Source: Antennarius striatus (taxonomy: Eukaryota > Chordata > Actinopteri > Lophiiformes > Antennariidae). Taken from it: a DNA stretch of 64,000 nt. Below the pieces are notes generated by a model. That model was given only the letters and a program-made list of their open reading frames with translations, was not told where the DNA came from and did not search any database. The DNA lies in contig NC_090795.1 of NCBI RefSeq assembly GCF_040054535.1, positions 4,377,501 to 4,441,500 on the forward strand, written 5' to 3'. The translations under genes and the position numbers were made by a program. Of the stretch, positions 31,978-44,417 are shown piece by piece; position 1 is the first letter of the stretch, and each line of letters opens with the position of its first letter.

Positions 31978-33215
31978 TTAAATGTTCTTGAGCTCCTGTA
32001 TATGACTGATCAGCTCCTGTGGCAGTCCGAGTTCTGAAACTAGATCCAAGCAGCGCTGCACAAGGTAGTTCAAGTTTTCACTTCTGCTGGAGGAGCAATT
32101 AGTGGAAATGCAATGGGGCTTTGGTTTTTGCTGAGGAACATCCAGGTCCATTTTTTCTCCTCCCCTGCAGCAGTTGGCTTCTTTACATCCCTCTCCACAG
32201 CAACCTGCATCTCCAGAGCAGCCTGACTCTTCCTGCTTCACCCCCAGATCCTCTATGCCCTCGGAGATGGAGGTCACACTAGGAGGAGGATTTTCCAAAG
32301 CCTTTTTGAGGCCGTCCACGATTGAGTCTTCATACAATGATACCTGCTGCAGAAGGTCAGACACTGAGGCTGGAATGGCACTTTCCGGATGTTGGATCCG
32401 GCACCAGCAAGATAGAGCACTGTGACATGTCACACAAAGAGACAACAGTGTTAGATACAATGCCACAGAACACAGAGAAGAGAGTGAAAATAAAAGCTTT
32501 CAGTAATGACCAGAACATTACGACTAATGATCGTTCTGTGCAGGAAAGAGGTAGAAATATTAAATGTAAGAGTTGTTTTTTTCCCAGGGATGCAAGGAAA
32601 AACTGAAAGTCAGAGTAGGAAAGTTTATATGTTTGTTTATAGCCACTCTGGGATCCTACAAAAAGTGAATCAAATAACAATACCCTTTGTCAAAATATGT
32701 AATTAATATTGAAAAACAAAAAAAAGCATGATAATTCTCAAACACAATAATCTCCCTAGTTGATGCTTATCGATTCCAACAATAGAATTCACGGTATGGT
32801 TGATATTTAAAAACCAATACCAGGACATAAAAAATAAATAATATTGGTTTATGTGATGACATTGAACATATCGGATAAACTCACCTCAGCATTCCTTTGA
32901 GACGCCCAACAGCTGCGGTCTGAGCTGCTCCCTCCAAGAAGCCCATTCTGAAGCCGACCTGCAGAAAGGCGTCCTCCCCGACGTCAGCTCCGTCCACATA
33001 CCCGTCCTGCCCCGACGGGAAAAATAAATTTAGTCTGGCAGACACAACTAACACGTACGGGGTATCCGTCAAAAACACGCGAGGATCAACGTGAGGCTCA
33101 CCCGATGTCGCCTCTTCATGCTGCTCGCCCACTCTTTGCTCATTAGATTCAGATCATCTGCGTTCTCATCGAAAACATCGTCCCCACTGTAGGAAACCGA
33201 TTTAACCCACGCCAT
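31978..33215 (-). CDS. yae1: YAE1, adaptor for Fe-S cluster delivery to ABCE1
   Basis: Three exons: 33215-33102 (38 codons), 33006-32885 (ends AG) and 32419-31978, giving 225 aa; human YAE1 is about 226. The N-terminus MAWVKSVSYSGDDVFDENAD resembles the family start. Exon 2 encodes the deca-GX3 signature (GYVDGADVGEDAF, then GFRMGFLEGA), and the junction gives GRLKGMLSALSCWC, equivalent to the family GRLRGTLSALLSWC. YAE1 with LTO1 links the cytosolic Fe-S assembly targeting complex to ABCE1, needed for ribosome recycling. Odd: a Cys cluster (GCSGDAGCCGEGCKEANCC, about residues 148-166) in the usually poorly conserved C-terminal part. It is in tandem with otulin, whose promoter lies just downstream. 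Confidence 0.95.
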
Positions 33216-33420
33216 CGTGGGCTTATTATTAAACACTGTAATAAATACTGTCGAGTCTCAGTCTCATCTAAGTTTGACTAATATAGAGCACTTTATAAAA
33301 TAGCCGATGGATGTACGTCATCATTCCGCGTCATTTCTTCTTTTATTTTTAATTGCGGTAGGAGAATTTGGTAATAGCGCACAAAGTTACACCGCCACCT
33401 ACCGGACCGGAAGACGTAAA
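33216..33420 (-). promoter_or_regulatory. yae1: yae1 promoter region
   Basis: The sequence just upstream of the yae1 ATG holds a half-CRE (ACGTCATCA, around 33315), CCGCGTCA, and an ETS-like CCGGAAG (around 33407). No TATA box. A housekeeping-type promoter is inferred. Confidence 0.4.
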
Positions 33421-33424
33421 GCAG

Positions 33425-34380
33425 GATTTAGATTACGAGTCTAATAATTATAATAATTATACGAGTATAAATAAAACATTTTACACTTCTTTTTGAAACA
33501 CTGCATTTACAAATGTTCAACAATTTATACAACCTTAATATTAACATATAGAAGTAGTCGTTGGGTTAAAAATGCAATACAGTTTTTTTATGGATAGAAG
33601 TAATCAACTTTCTTTTGCTCGTACCCAGAACCAGCCCAAAGCACAGGACAACTAAGCTCCTGCTTAGAGCCCCGACCACCAACAAGTAACAGCAAAGACT
33701 AGTAAATTTGAAAAATATATTTACATTTTTATTATTAAAACTAGATTTTTTTTTTTGCATATTTGAGTGATCAGTAATGCAACATGAAATTTATGTTATT
33801 TGTCAAAAAAGAAAACACTACCAGGATTCTGTGTAAATGTACAGATCTGTAAATGTAGAGATGCGAATTGATGCCCAAGTTGGCAAATGTGTTGTCTGCC
33901 TCTACAATATTTATCATCATTGATTAAAATCAACTAACAAGAAGTTCTCAAATTGAGTTTTACAAGTGTATTTGTAATAGTAGATGATACACGTGCATAT
34001 GATCATTGATTGGCATTATTGACTGATAGAGGGGCCCACAAAACAAGCGTTGCTCAAACCCCCATTGGAGGCTTGGGCAGGCCCTGCTCTTACCCATTAG
34101 CAGGCTGGGCTCCAACTTCTTGGACAAACATTGGAATTTTAAAAATAGATATTTCCGTCCTTTTGAAATACAAAAGATGTCAATTTTACTGTTATTATTT
34201 CTTATTTGGAGACACTTGAGGAGCTTTATTTATTTGACTATTTTAAGCCTACAATAAAAGCTCGTTCTGAATGTTACATGTCATAGGATTCTTGTCTTTC
34301 ATCCTACTTGTGTGACGTTCAGTGTGAAGCTGTGGTGCACACCGCCATCCAGCGGCACCACAAGTCCGGTGTGATGTCTA
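33425..34380. other. Intergenic DNA upstream of yae1
   Basis: AT-rich, no gene recognised. Confidence 0.4.
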
Positions 34381-34384
34381 CTAA

Positions 34385-34401
34385 CCCTGCAGGGGGCGCT
34401 A
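34385..34401 (+). promoter_or_regulatory. CTCF-like motif
   Basis: CCCTGCAGGGGGCGCTA on the plus strand matches the right half of the CTCF consensus (AGGGGGCGCTA) with a partly fitting left half. It faces the opposite way to the motif in otulin at 27636-27651. Confidence 0.5.
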
Positions 34402-34514
34402 GTGGCCCGCAGGAGAACTGAGCAGGAGCGCCATCAGTGACGATCCTCAGAGTTCAGAGACGCCGGTCGATCACATTTACCATCATCATATACACCAACT
34501 TATCTCTCATCAAC

Positions 34515-34521
34515 ATCATCG

Positions 34522-34607
<86 letters not shown>

Positions 34608-34608
34608 G
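34515..34608. repeat. (ATC)n microsatellite
   Basis: About 94 bp of nearly pure ATC trinucleotides. It gives long Asp or Ile pseudo-frames that are not genes. Confidence 0.96.
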
Positions 34609-34619
34609 ATGTCATGCTG

Positions 34620-37600
34620 CTTTTTCATCACTGTAGCAGAATTATTCAATATTTCGGGGGTATGAACAATGAGTATTATAAAATAAATGAAACACAAATT
34701 AATTTTTCGTGCTTTTTCACATAAACTTGCGAAAACAATAGCAACCAATTGAAAACTCTGGATTGAGTGATCTTTAGGGGCCGCAGAAAGCAAACAGGAT
34801 TGACGGTTTGATTCACATTCTTTGATAGAAAAACTCTTAAAAACTGTATATAGTCACTGAATTGTTTTTTTTTAAATTTAAAAACATAAAGCTGAAAACT
34901 GAAAGTCAAAAAATAACTGAAAATAATCCAAACAAATGTAACCTAAATGTGGAATGTATATTTACATCTGTGTCTATTTGATGACTGCAGCTGTAATAAA
35001 AGGTAATTAAATACCATTTATTAAGTTTAATCAAATACAGATTGAAGTCATTAAATCTTAAAACTGTTCTGGTCAGAGTCAGGTCACCAGGATGTCAGAA
35101 ATCACATCAGTTGTTTTTTTCCCCGCATGTTTGGTGCAGCTTGAATGCATCAAATCGCTGTCCGGTGCATCTTTACAGCTTCCTGTTTAAGTTTTCAACA
35201 TAGCAAATGTCATCGGTCATGACAAACACATTATTCACTCATCAATAATGCATCCTTCTGCTTCCTTTTTCCTCACTCTTAGGTAAAAGAATGATGGATT
35301 TTGTTTTCAGATATTCTCATTCTTCATGCCATGCTTCCTGGAGCACACAGGAGAGCGGAGTCGCTGGGAGAATGCCTTTCACCTTGTTGGAAGACATTTG
35401 CAGCTGCTGGACAACAATGGCCTTGAGACCACTCAAAGGCCATGGTGGAGTTGCTTCTGTTCTGGAAATGGAGGCCTCATTCATGGCAGCCACACCTCGA
35501 GTCCCCTCGCTCGAAGAGTCAAAACAAGCAACCGGGGCAATCACCTGACACATTTCCATCCAATTTCCACTGCAGAATGTGTTCATTTTCAGGCTAATGG
35601 CATGTCATTTTGCTGGAGCCTTTGGTCAAGAATTAATCCTGGAATCAAAACAGATTTTCCGGGGAGCAATCTTCCATCAAGTATTGATTTTTTTACACTC
35701 ACGGAGCCTGTACTCCCTAATTTAACCTGACAGCCAAGCAGCACAATGGACTGGGAGCACCTTGGCATCTCACAGAGGGAGCTCTCCTCCTCCTCCTCGT
35801 CTCCATGAAGTGAAAGAAAGATTGGGGTGGAGGGAGGGGGCAGAAGAAAAAAAGGTCTCCCATATGTATAAAACAAAGAGCAATGCTTACAGAAAACATC
35901 GAGATAAAGCATCCGTCCCTCAGTTTTAGCTCTAATTATGTTTTCTAGTGCGGCGCGACTTGGGCAGGTAAGGCTGAGAGGGAAAAGGGGAGAGTGTTCT
36001 GGGGCCATCAGCTATCATTATGTGCCTGTTGACATCTCCCTGTCTTTGAGTGATTCTCAACTGTGATTTCCCCTGGCCATTTTCCACAGATGTACGAAGT
36101 GGGGTTTCATCACGGCCCCCGTAAAAAAAAAGAGAAAAAAAAAAAGACCCTCACTAATAAGAAAGCAAAGATGTGTCCGATCATGTCACTCCTCTCTCAT
36201 CCATATCTGCTCTCTTAGTGCCTTCAGAGATGCAATCACTCTCCTTTCCCCTCCCCTTTCGCGCTCTCTGCATGTGCTGTAAGTATACTATACTGTATAT
36301 GTAGAGGTCAATGGGATGAGAGGATGATGAAGGGCAGGACCAGTTATTTTCCTGCAGCTCTTGAAGCAGCGGTGACCCGTGTGCAGGAGGGCTGCACTTT
36401 GCCAAAGGGTTTTACATGAGCTGCTTACAAACTACCTGACAGGAGGAGAAACTATTTCACTTTCATCTACTTTCAAGCAGTAATCTTCGATTTTCAGGAG
36501 ACACGAGTGGTGATAGTTGTAATATTTTACATTTAAGTAGAACGTTTTCAAAATACTTTAAACAGTAATGAAGATGTAGAGGACTTTTTTCCAACCACTT
36601 TAATGGAAAGTAATCCTTCAGGTTATCAGAAAACTTCATCAAATCTGGAGACACTTGAGGAACTCTGGGTGAGAACAGCTCCAAAAATGTCATCATGAAA
36701 CTCAGTAAAGTTGTCGGACAAATATAGTCGAGGAAAGAGTGCATGATTTTTATCAGAGATGCAGCGGAATAAAAGTTTTGTAAGATTGAAAAACCAGTCG
36801 TGTGACCTTCAAACTCTTCATCACCGGTGTTCTTTTCACATCTTCTTCCGTGGTATCTTCCAGGTTAACTGTAGCTTCAAAGTTCTAATGTTGGTCAAAT
36901 ACGTTGATCTTCAGGATGTAGAAAATTTAAATCCTTTCCAAAGTTTCTTGTAAAAGTAGATCCAGTAGCACTTTGATGTACTAAGACAGTGATTCCTAAA
37001 CATTTCCACTTGTGATGTAAATGAATGAAAGAAACAAAGGTGTCTGCAAAACTAGTACTGCAGAAAATATAATGTTTCCAGGATGATTAGCAAACCCGAT
37101 TAAGATCCTTGAGCCTTAAAGATGCAGATTCTTCTAGAAGACATACTTAACTTTAATGACTCCAAGTTCAATATTGTGAATTATGCAAAATCAATGATAC
37201 AAACTATGTGATCTAGAGACGGGTTAACGGCACTGACCGATATATGTTCCCAACTCTTGACCTTTGACCTACCCTTAACCCATCCTCCCACAACATTTTA
37301 TGTTTCACAAAAGACCCGAAGCAGCTTCAGATCATAATCAGCTCATCCTGTGATGCACAAATACAATCAGGCACAAGATGACAGACAAACAGAAAAGCTA
37401 ATAAATGTCGGTGTTTAAACTCCAATTCCTTCATAAAAACACCTTTGATGCTCAAGGTCAAAACAAAGAGAGTCATCATTCTTTCTTTACTATCAGCACA
37501 AAGGTATTGACTGAAATAACTATGAAATAAACTATTTAAACTATTCTCTGACATACAGTGTGATCTTTCAAATGGATTTTTTTTTCCTCACCATGTCCTT

Positions 37601-39250
37601 GTGTTTCTCAGAGAATGATTATTTAATTCAAAAGAAGGTATTCAGTCTGTGTGTGGCTTTTAAATAAAGTGTTATTGATTACTGTCCTTTATCTGCTACA
37701 TTACGGAGATCCGGAGTGTTGACTGCATGTGCTGAAGGCTGGTGGAGCGCCACCGACGCTCTCACAGTATTGTTGGGCATTTGGGAAAAGATTCCTGCAC
37801 AGAAACGCCGAGCGGAGTTCAGGCCGCTGCTTTGGAAACAGAGTCGTCACAGCCTAAAGACACCTATTAAAAAAAACAAAAACGGTGCTGCTAGAGAGTT
37901 TAATGGCCTGTACGGCGATGCAATCAGCTGCTCAAGTCAGACAGGTGTCTCTGTAAAGACCTGGGCTATTAACTCCTCTATGTGCAAATACCTCACACTG
38001 TGTCATTGCTAATAATGCAGAAAAAAAACAACAACACCCCAGAAACAACAGTGAAAGCAAAAGGGATCATATGCATGACCAAACCTGATTGCATGTGAGG
38101 ATCTGGTAATTGCACCCCCAGAGGCATCTGGGTGTGCAGAGCAGCAAAGTGGGAGACGCCTGAGCGGCTCGGGCTTCACAGCCAGTGTACCAACATCTCA
38201 ACCTTGAGCTGGAAGTGAAAACAAGAAGGTGGAGGAGTGGAGGGTGAGGGATTTACAGACAGTTCATTTACCCAGAACATCAGCCCGCTGCACATTGTCT
38301 GAAAGATAAGGGAAGTGAATGCTTCATGCCTGATGGAAAACAAAGGCAGCAATTTAAAACCATCTGCATCCAACACATGCACCCTCTCCATCCACCTCTC
38401 TGTTTTCTGTGTCCTGACTGATATTGAAACATAATCCATTTGGAGCTCCAACATGTCATAATATTTCCCTCCCGCCTCCCTCTCCTCATTCAGGATCATT
38501 TCAGGTGGCTGCAGGTCGGGATGTTTTATTGCAACAAGTCAGAGCATCGGTAGAGAATGGGGGTCCGCAATCCGGTTCTGTTTCGGTTCTTCATACGGAG
38601 ACCAGCTGGTGTCTGTGGGTTTGATCCAGTGTTTGTGGGGTCTAGCTGTCGGGACCCTCGTCTCACGATGAGGAGATTCTGGGTTCGACCTGGAGCCTTT
38701 GGGTATTTTGACTGATCCAGATCAGACATCAGTAATCCAATGTGGCCCTGTGTTGTCGTGATGTCACCAACTTAAAGTATGACTTTATTTTACATGACAT
38801 CATGCCAACAGGGGACATACAGCTGTCCTGCATTCATTCAATGTTGAGTGACTCATGAAATATTACAAAAGAGGCATACGGATGTTCAAATTACTAAAAA
38901 TAACTGCCAGCAATGATCCCTTCACTGGTTCTAAACCCAGAGGTCAACATGAGTCACATGACGCTGCTGACCTCAGGTTTGCTGACGCCATATCTGAAGG
39001 CCCAGAACACGTTAAAGTCATACATGACACAGCATGTCAGCTACAAGCTGCATGTAACTTCATGCCCATGTTTCTCCCACACTCACTTACAGATGTGAAT
39101 TACTTATATTTTCTTATTATTGTTAATTACTAACACTGGTTTAATCTCAAATAAATTATCTTTTAATGTTAAATATTGATCTGAAATGTGACTACAGCAT
39201 TCAATAAAAGTAGTGAAGTAAGAAAATATGTTTCAAATTTTTTTTACTAT
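34620..39250. other. Intergenic DNA between yae1 and pou6f2
   Basis: No coding exon recognised on either strand. Frames of 60-140 codons at 35326-35730 and 35589-36008 lack recognised similarity. Conserved noncoding elements for pou6f2 could lie here but cannot be identified by eye. Confidence 0.4.
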
Positions 39251-39257
39251 TATCATT

Positions 39258-39266
39258 AATAATAAC

Positions 39267-39323
<57 letters not shown>
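39258..39323. repeat. (AAT)n microsatellite
   Basis: AAT trinucleotides over about 66 bp. Confidence 0.95.
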
Positions 39324-39324
<1 letters not shown>

Positions 39325-39329
39325 TAATA

Positions 39330-40900
39330 CAAAAGTTATAAGAAGGTTTTTTGAATTTGAACGTACAGTGATCGATTTAATTAAATGAGTAGTTTGTCAC
39401 TATTCGGCTTTTTTACACAGCAGATATTTTGTTTTTTTCTTTTTATTCTTTATTCCTGTGCTGACTCAAAGGTAGGGAACTTTCTCAGGTTTCGTCTGCA
39501 GAGGTGTTTACTTTGCATCATTATCTCCACAACTCTTCATCAAGACTGAGAACAGCAAAGAAAATGTTGACTGTTGTTGTTTTTAAATGATTGATATTTT
39601 AAAATCTGCTTGGACAAAAGTATAAAGAGGCTTTAGGGCTCAAAGTTTCTAGGAATGGGAATATACTTTCATTTGTCACCATCTTTTCTTTCTGATTTGA
39701 CTTGAAAAATCATGGCAAACAAAAGGGAATTTGAAAAATGTGCACAAACAGGAACAGAGGTTTTATGCGTGACACATTCTTATCAGATTCACCCTGAAAA
39801 ATGAGTGACAGAAATCTCAAACGGTGACATTTACTCTATAATTCTCTGTCAGGATTCCTAACTGCTGCGGAGAAACGACGGGAAGGAAACTTTTATCAGT
39901 GGCAGCGATGCAAACAGCTTGAGAAAACATATATGGGTCAGGAGCTGCATCTGCACAATTACATTGTTAATGGGAAAGACAATGAAAATAGACAACAAAA
40001 GAACATCAAATGAGTGGAGTTGAGCTGTGTACACCTCAGCCATCACCACTCAAAAATACATGCAGTGTTTTGAAATGAAGAGGGAGAGCGAGCTGAAAGG
40101 AAGACAAAAAAGCATCTTGAGCATCAGTTTTCAGTCTAATGTTAATAATTTATGTTGTCTGTGCTTTTTATTATTATTATTTATTTATTTACTTTCTTTT
40201 CGGCAGCCTGCCTCTTTTTTCAAAGGCATCACGGACACGGAAGCCGTATCAAACTTTTGAGTTTAGTTTCAAAAGGCTTTCTCCTTCTTTATTTATATAT
40301 TTACTCTTCTTTACACTTGTCTGGTTGTTTTTTGGTGAGGCAAACACATGAAGCTTTGATGAGAAGCAAACCTGACATGTATTCTTCTCCACTGACCCCA
40401 AGGATATCTAAATAAATGGCTAAATATTGAATGTGAGGCTGTTTTTGTAACATTTTCTCTCATTAACCACATCAAATATTCTGTTGTTTGCGCTCAAAAC
40501 ACTACGAGTCAATTAACACCGCAGATTTAACGATGCCAAAACTGCGGGATGATTTGTAGCGCATGCGCAGAAAGAGTTCAGAAATGTTTGTTTTTGAGTA
40601 GAGTTTAAAAAGATTTAAAAAAGTTTTTTTTTATTTTTTAAATAAACCGATCTGTAGTATGGTGGAAACTCCGCACTCAGAGCTGTTACAGTCAGGCAGA
40701 AGTTTAACCTGTTTGTGTCTGTTTGAATTTATCTACTAACTCATTTCGGCATGTATATAATTATAAAGTGCAAATTATAGAGTCAACTCTAATTGGAAAA
40801 AATGTCATTTAAACGCAGCTAATCACTAAAAAAAGTTTCACAACAGTTCAATAGAAGGTAACTGCTGCTCATCGGAAATAAACAAGCAGGGATTAATCAG
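39330..40900. other. Intergenic DNA, no gene seen
   Basis: AT-rich sequence with T-rich stretches near 40160-40330; no exon or RNA recognised. Confidence 0.4.
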
Positions 40901-40904
40901 GCTT

Positions 40905-41098
40905 CTCTCTCATTGGGTGAGTTATCACGTCGCGTAACGTCATTGGTCAATTTTAGGGTTTATTCGAATCACTTCCGTAAACAATGTGCGTGAATTTCAA
41001 TGACCCTCCCATGACCCCACTGTCACGTGACCTGAAACTGGCATGGAAATATGCTCTTTCTGCGTGTGGACGCATCGTAAGCTTTAGCAGGACTTAGG
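40905..41098 (+). promoter_or_regulatory. Orphan promoter-like patch
   Basis: Two CCAAT boxes in reverse form (ATTGGGTGAG near 40915 and CATTGGTCAA near 40941), GTAACGTCAT (CRE-like, 40934-40943), and the 10-bp E-box palindrome GTCACGTGAC (41022-41031). A donor-like CTTAG|GTAACA follows at 41098/41099. The cluster is typical of an NF-Y/CREB/USF promoter, but no coding gene starts here. It would be antisense to the pou6f2 3' region. Confidence 0.35.
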
Positions 41099-41427
41099 TA
41101 ACATAAATGTGTTATAGGATATCAATCATTAGTTTTTTTTGGGATGAATAAAAGATAAACAAAAGTTTTGTTTTAATATTAACATTATAGAAAATATTAA
41201 TATCTTGATTAGCTAGCAGTGGTTGTGTACAAATTAAACTGGCTGTCTAGGTGATATTGTCATAATTTTATTGCATGATGTTTACATGCGACAACATCTG
41301 TTTAAATGTAAAAAAAAAACACACCAAAAAATAAAAAACCTTACTGTAAACCTCACCAAGGTCCAACATCAAGTTTTAAAATATAATACCACTAAAAACA
41401 GGACACAAAAATCATGTCAAACAATTG

Positions 41428-44417
41428 TTTATTACTAATTATGGTACAAATCAATGTGACATACTTGAAGCTTTTTTTCTTTCTTTTTTTTGGAAATACA
41501 CAAAGTGCTGCTTAACTGACCAAACAGATATTGCTCTATTGATTAAGTACAATTTTCAGTCTATAAAAAAATGAAAACCGACCTCTCCAGGCTCTTCGGC
41601 TTTGGCTTCAGGTTCTTTGATGATAAACTAATGGTCAAAATAGTTTGTTTGCGTTAGTAAAATTTCATAAAAGCATTAAAGGTGATTTGGAAATCATCCT
41701 AATTTGTGTTCAGAGCAACATTACCATAATCTCCTTCTCATGGGTCAACATCTGTACGCCACAACGGAGGACAAATAATTCAACAATAATACTAAAAAAT
41801 AAAACAAAACAGATGAACGAAGAGCCACAGGCAACTTGGGAACACATTTCACTAAAATGAAATAATTATGTGTCACATAAAAAAACACACACCTCTCCCT
41901 TCACATTAAAGGTGAACATACAGACCCAGTGCAGAGTAATCTGTCTTTTCTACTGACCTGCTGCTGCTTGTATGGCGTCACAATTCTCCCAAGAACAGCA
42001 CTGAGGTAAACCTTGGATGAACTACTGTACACGTCTACACTTTAATTCTGTTATCTCAGATTTTAAAGATTGTCAACATCATGAATCTATTTCTCTGTAC
42101 AATGTGCATAACTATAGAGCTTTGGTCCAGCATTGAAAAGTTGAGCGAAGGCATAACTCTTTTCTGTCTTCCTCCTTTCTGTTCTATTATTTGGTTTTGG
42201 TTACAGCTTTATTGGTAAGCCTCAGAGCGGATCCGTGTCCTGCCTGCAGCGACCTGCTGCTTTCTCATGTTTGTCTGGTGGGTGGATGTAGACGTGAAAC
42301 TTGGCCAAAGATTTGTCCTGAATCAATTAAATAACATTAAAAGAAAAAAAAAACTAATTTGAGGTGTTAGCAAAATGAAAGCATGATGCCTTCATTTCTG
42401 GTGACATGCAGATGAAGTTTCAGTTTGAATTCTACTAAATGGATAAAATAAAAATTATAATAATAAGAAAAAACTGTCTGCAGTTGACATTTCTTCAAAA
42501 CTCCCTCTTCTTTTAAAATATATAAAGCTTCTTTGTGTTTTTTCTAACAGTTAGTGTTTTGCAGGCAGTGAAGAAGAACACAGCAGTGCACAGGGGTAAC
42601 CAATGTGACATGGAAGGACAGATATCGAGCAGACACATGATTCTGAATAAATTGCATCAAATTTCACCTCACTTCAAATTAAGTTCACTCATTCTGACAT
42701 GTGACACTTATTCTCAACAGTCACCTTTTTTTCCCCTTCTTCCTGTCCTGTGAGGGTTTTGGTGAAAGCCAAATATTTGCAGTGACAGTCCTGGAGGTTT
42801 ATTCTCTGAAATACTGACATTTCTCTGAGAGTAATACACACTGAATAAGAACACGGTGATGGAGAGTCAATTAATAATTACATCACTGAACTGAAATTAA
42901 CCTCATTTTGAAAACAAATAACCACAAATGCAAGGTGAATCTCTTTAAAACAACCCTTTTAAGTAGTTGACTGCAGTAGAAATCGATTTATAAGTAAGGA
43001 AAAAGACATCCATTGATTGTAACATCTGTAAACCTTCATAGTTTCATTGGGGTGCAGGATATAAAGGAACAACGTGCATCTGTGGAGAAAAGAATATCAG
43101 TTGAAATATTCCGTTTACAAAAAGCTGGAATGGGCTAGGTTGTCACAGCCTTCAAATACACCTTTTAGTAAGAAAAAGGATAAAATGAGGTGTTATTTTT
43201 AAGTGACTTGGAAAAATTTTAACAATATTGTTCAATCCTAAATAACCTAATTTCATCCCACCACTGTTTGTGTGTTTTGAGTTGAAGCACACAGAAGCAA
43301 ATTGAGGCTAAATGAAAATTCAACACAGTTCCTCTCTTGCCATGATAAGGAATGACAGCAGACTCTGTTGCAGCTGTTTGACATGATAGTGTTTTTTTTT
43401 GTTAAAATGTGATCTACAGAGTGAAACACTTTAGAAAAAAAATGGAGAAAGCCATGTGACAAAATCAAAACCAAACCAAACGGTAAAACGTTTACCAGTC
43501 CTTGAGCTGAAGTTCATGTGTTCTTTGGCTATCAGGCTTTGGCAACAAAATGACACAGTAGCTCAAAACAAAGCTTCAGTAGACTCGACAGACATTAAAA
43601 TCCTTCTTCTTCATCATCATCATCATAATGTGAAAGTCCTTTGTTTCTTCACCTCTGAAACAATCTCATGACGTTATTAATAAATACCTGTAAAAGTTGT
43701 AAAAAGTTACTGTGACTGAAAATGAAACACAAATCAGAGGCGAACATCAGTATTATGCAGTCGTTTAACAGCGAAGGGTTATTTTTGTCCAAAAGAGAAC
43801 TTTATCAGTGTGATTTCAATTCAAACACAGCATTTTTCTTTTTTTTTTTAAAGATATTTACATACAAACAATAAAGAAAAAAAAGCGAGATAAATAAATT
43901 GTATACTCAACCTCACACATATAGCTTAGATTTGCCAGTACAAATGTAAAAATTTAGAGCACATTTACATTACAAAATTATTCTTAGTACTCAGATGCAA
44001 CAGACTTTGGTAAATAGTGTTTAGATTTGGTATGATCTCTTACTAAATCCCTCCTCATGGGAACCAAAATTTGGAACCAAAAGTTTAGTTCGGTCTGTAA
44101 GACCAGAATCTGAAACTCTTTGAAACAGCACACCATATTTTTAAATTTTTTTTTTTACATAATTCTCAGATATTAAATCTCTTTTTCATGTTTTTGGTTT
44201 CGCCAAGGTCATTTACATAGCTGTGGTAATCACACTGACAACACATAGTTTTTGTTTGCAGACTCATAACTTGCCCGTCCAGTCCAGACTCTGAAACATT
44301 TTCAGTCCTCATTTCAAGTTCATCCACCTTTTGTTGTTTTTAATGGCTGCCACTTTTCCACTCCACTTTTTTTTTTTTAGTTAGTTTTTTTTTTTTTTAA
44401 ATATCTGGAGAGCTCGT
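41428..44417 (-). other. pou6f2: Probable 3' UTR of pou6f2 (extent uncertain)
   Basis: About 3 kb of noncoding AT-rich sequence follows the pou6f2 stop. A candidate AATAAA on the minus strand lies at 41433-41428; others are closer. Long T/A homopolymers occur at 44366-44399. The true cleavage site is not fixed. Confidence 0.3.

Noticed and set aside
34437-34793. Ile- or Asp-homopolymer frames
   Set aside because: Translations of the ATC microsatellite.
35326-36008. Overlapping frames of 134-139 codons on both strands
   Set aside because: No recognised domain and no splice or regulatory context.
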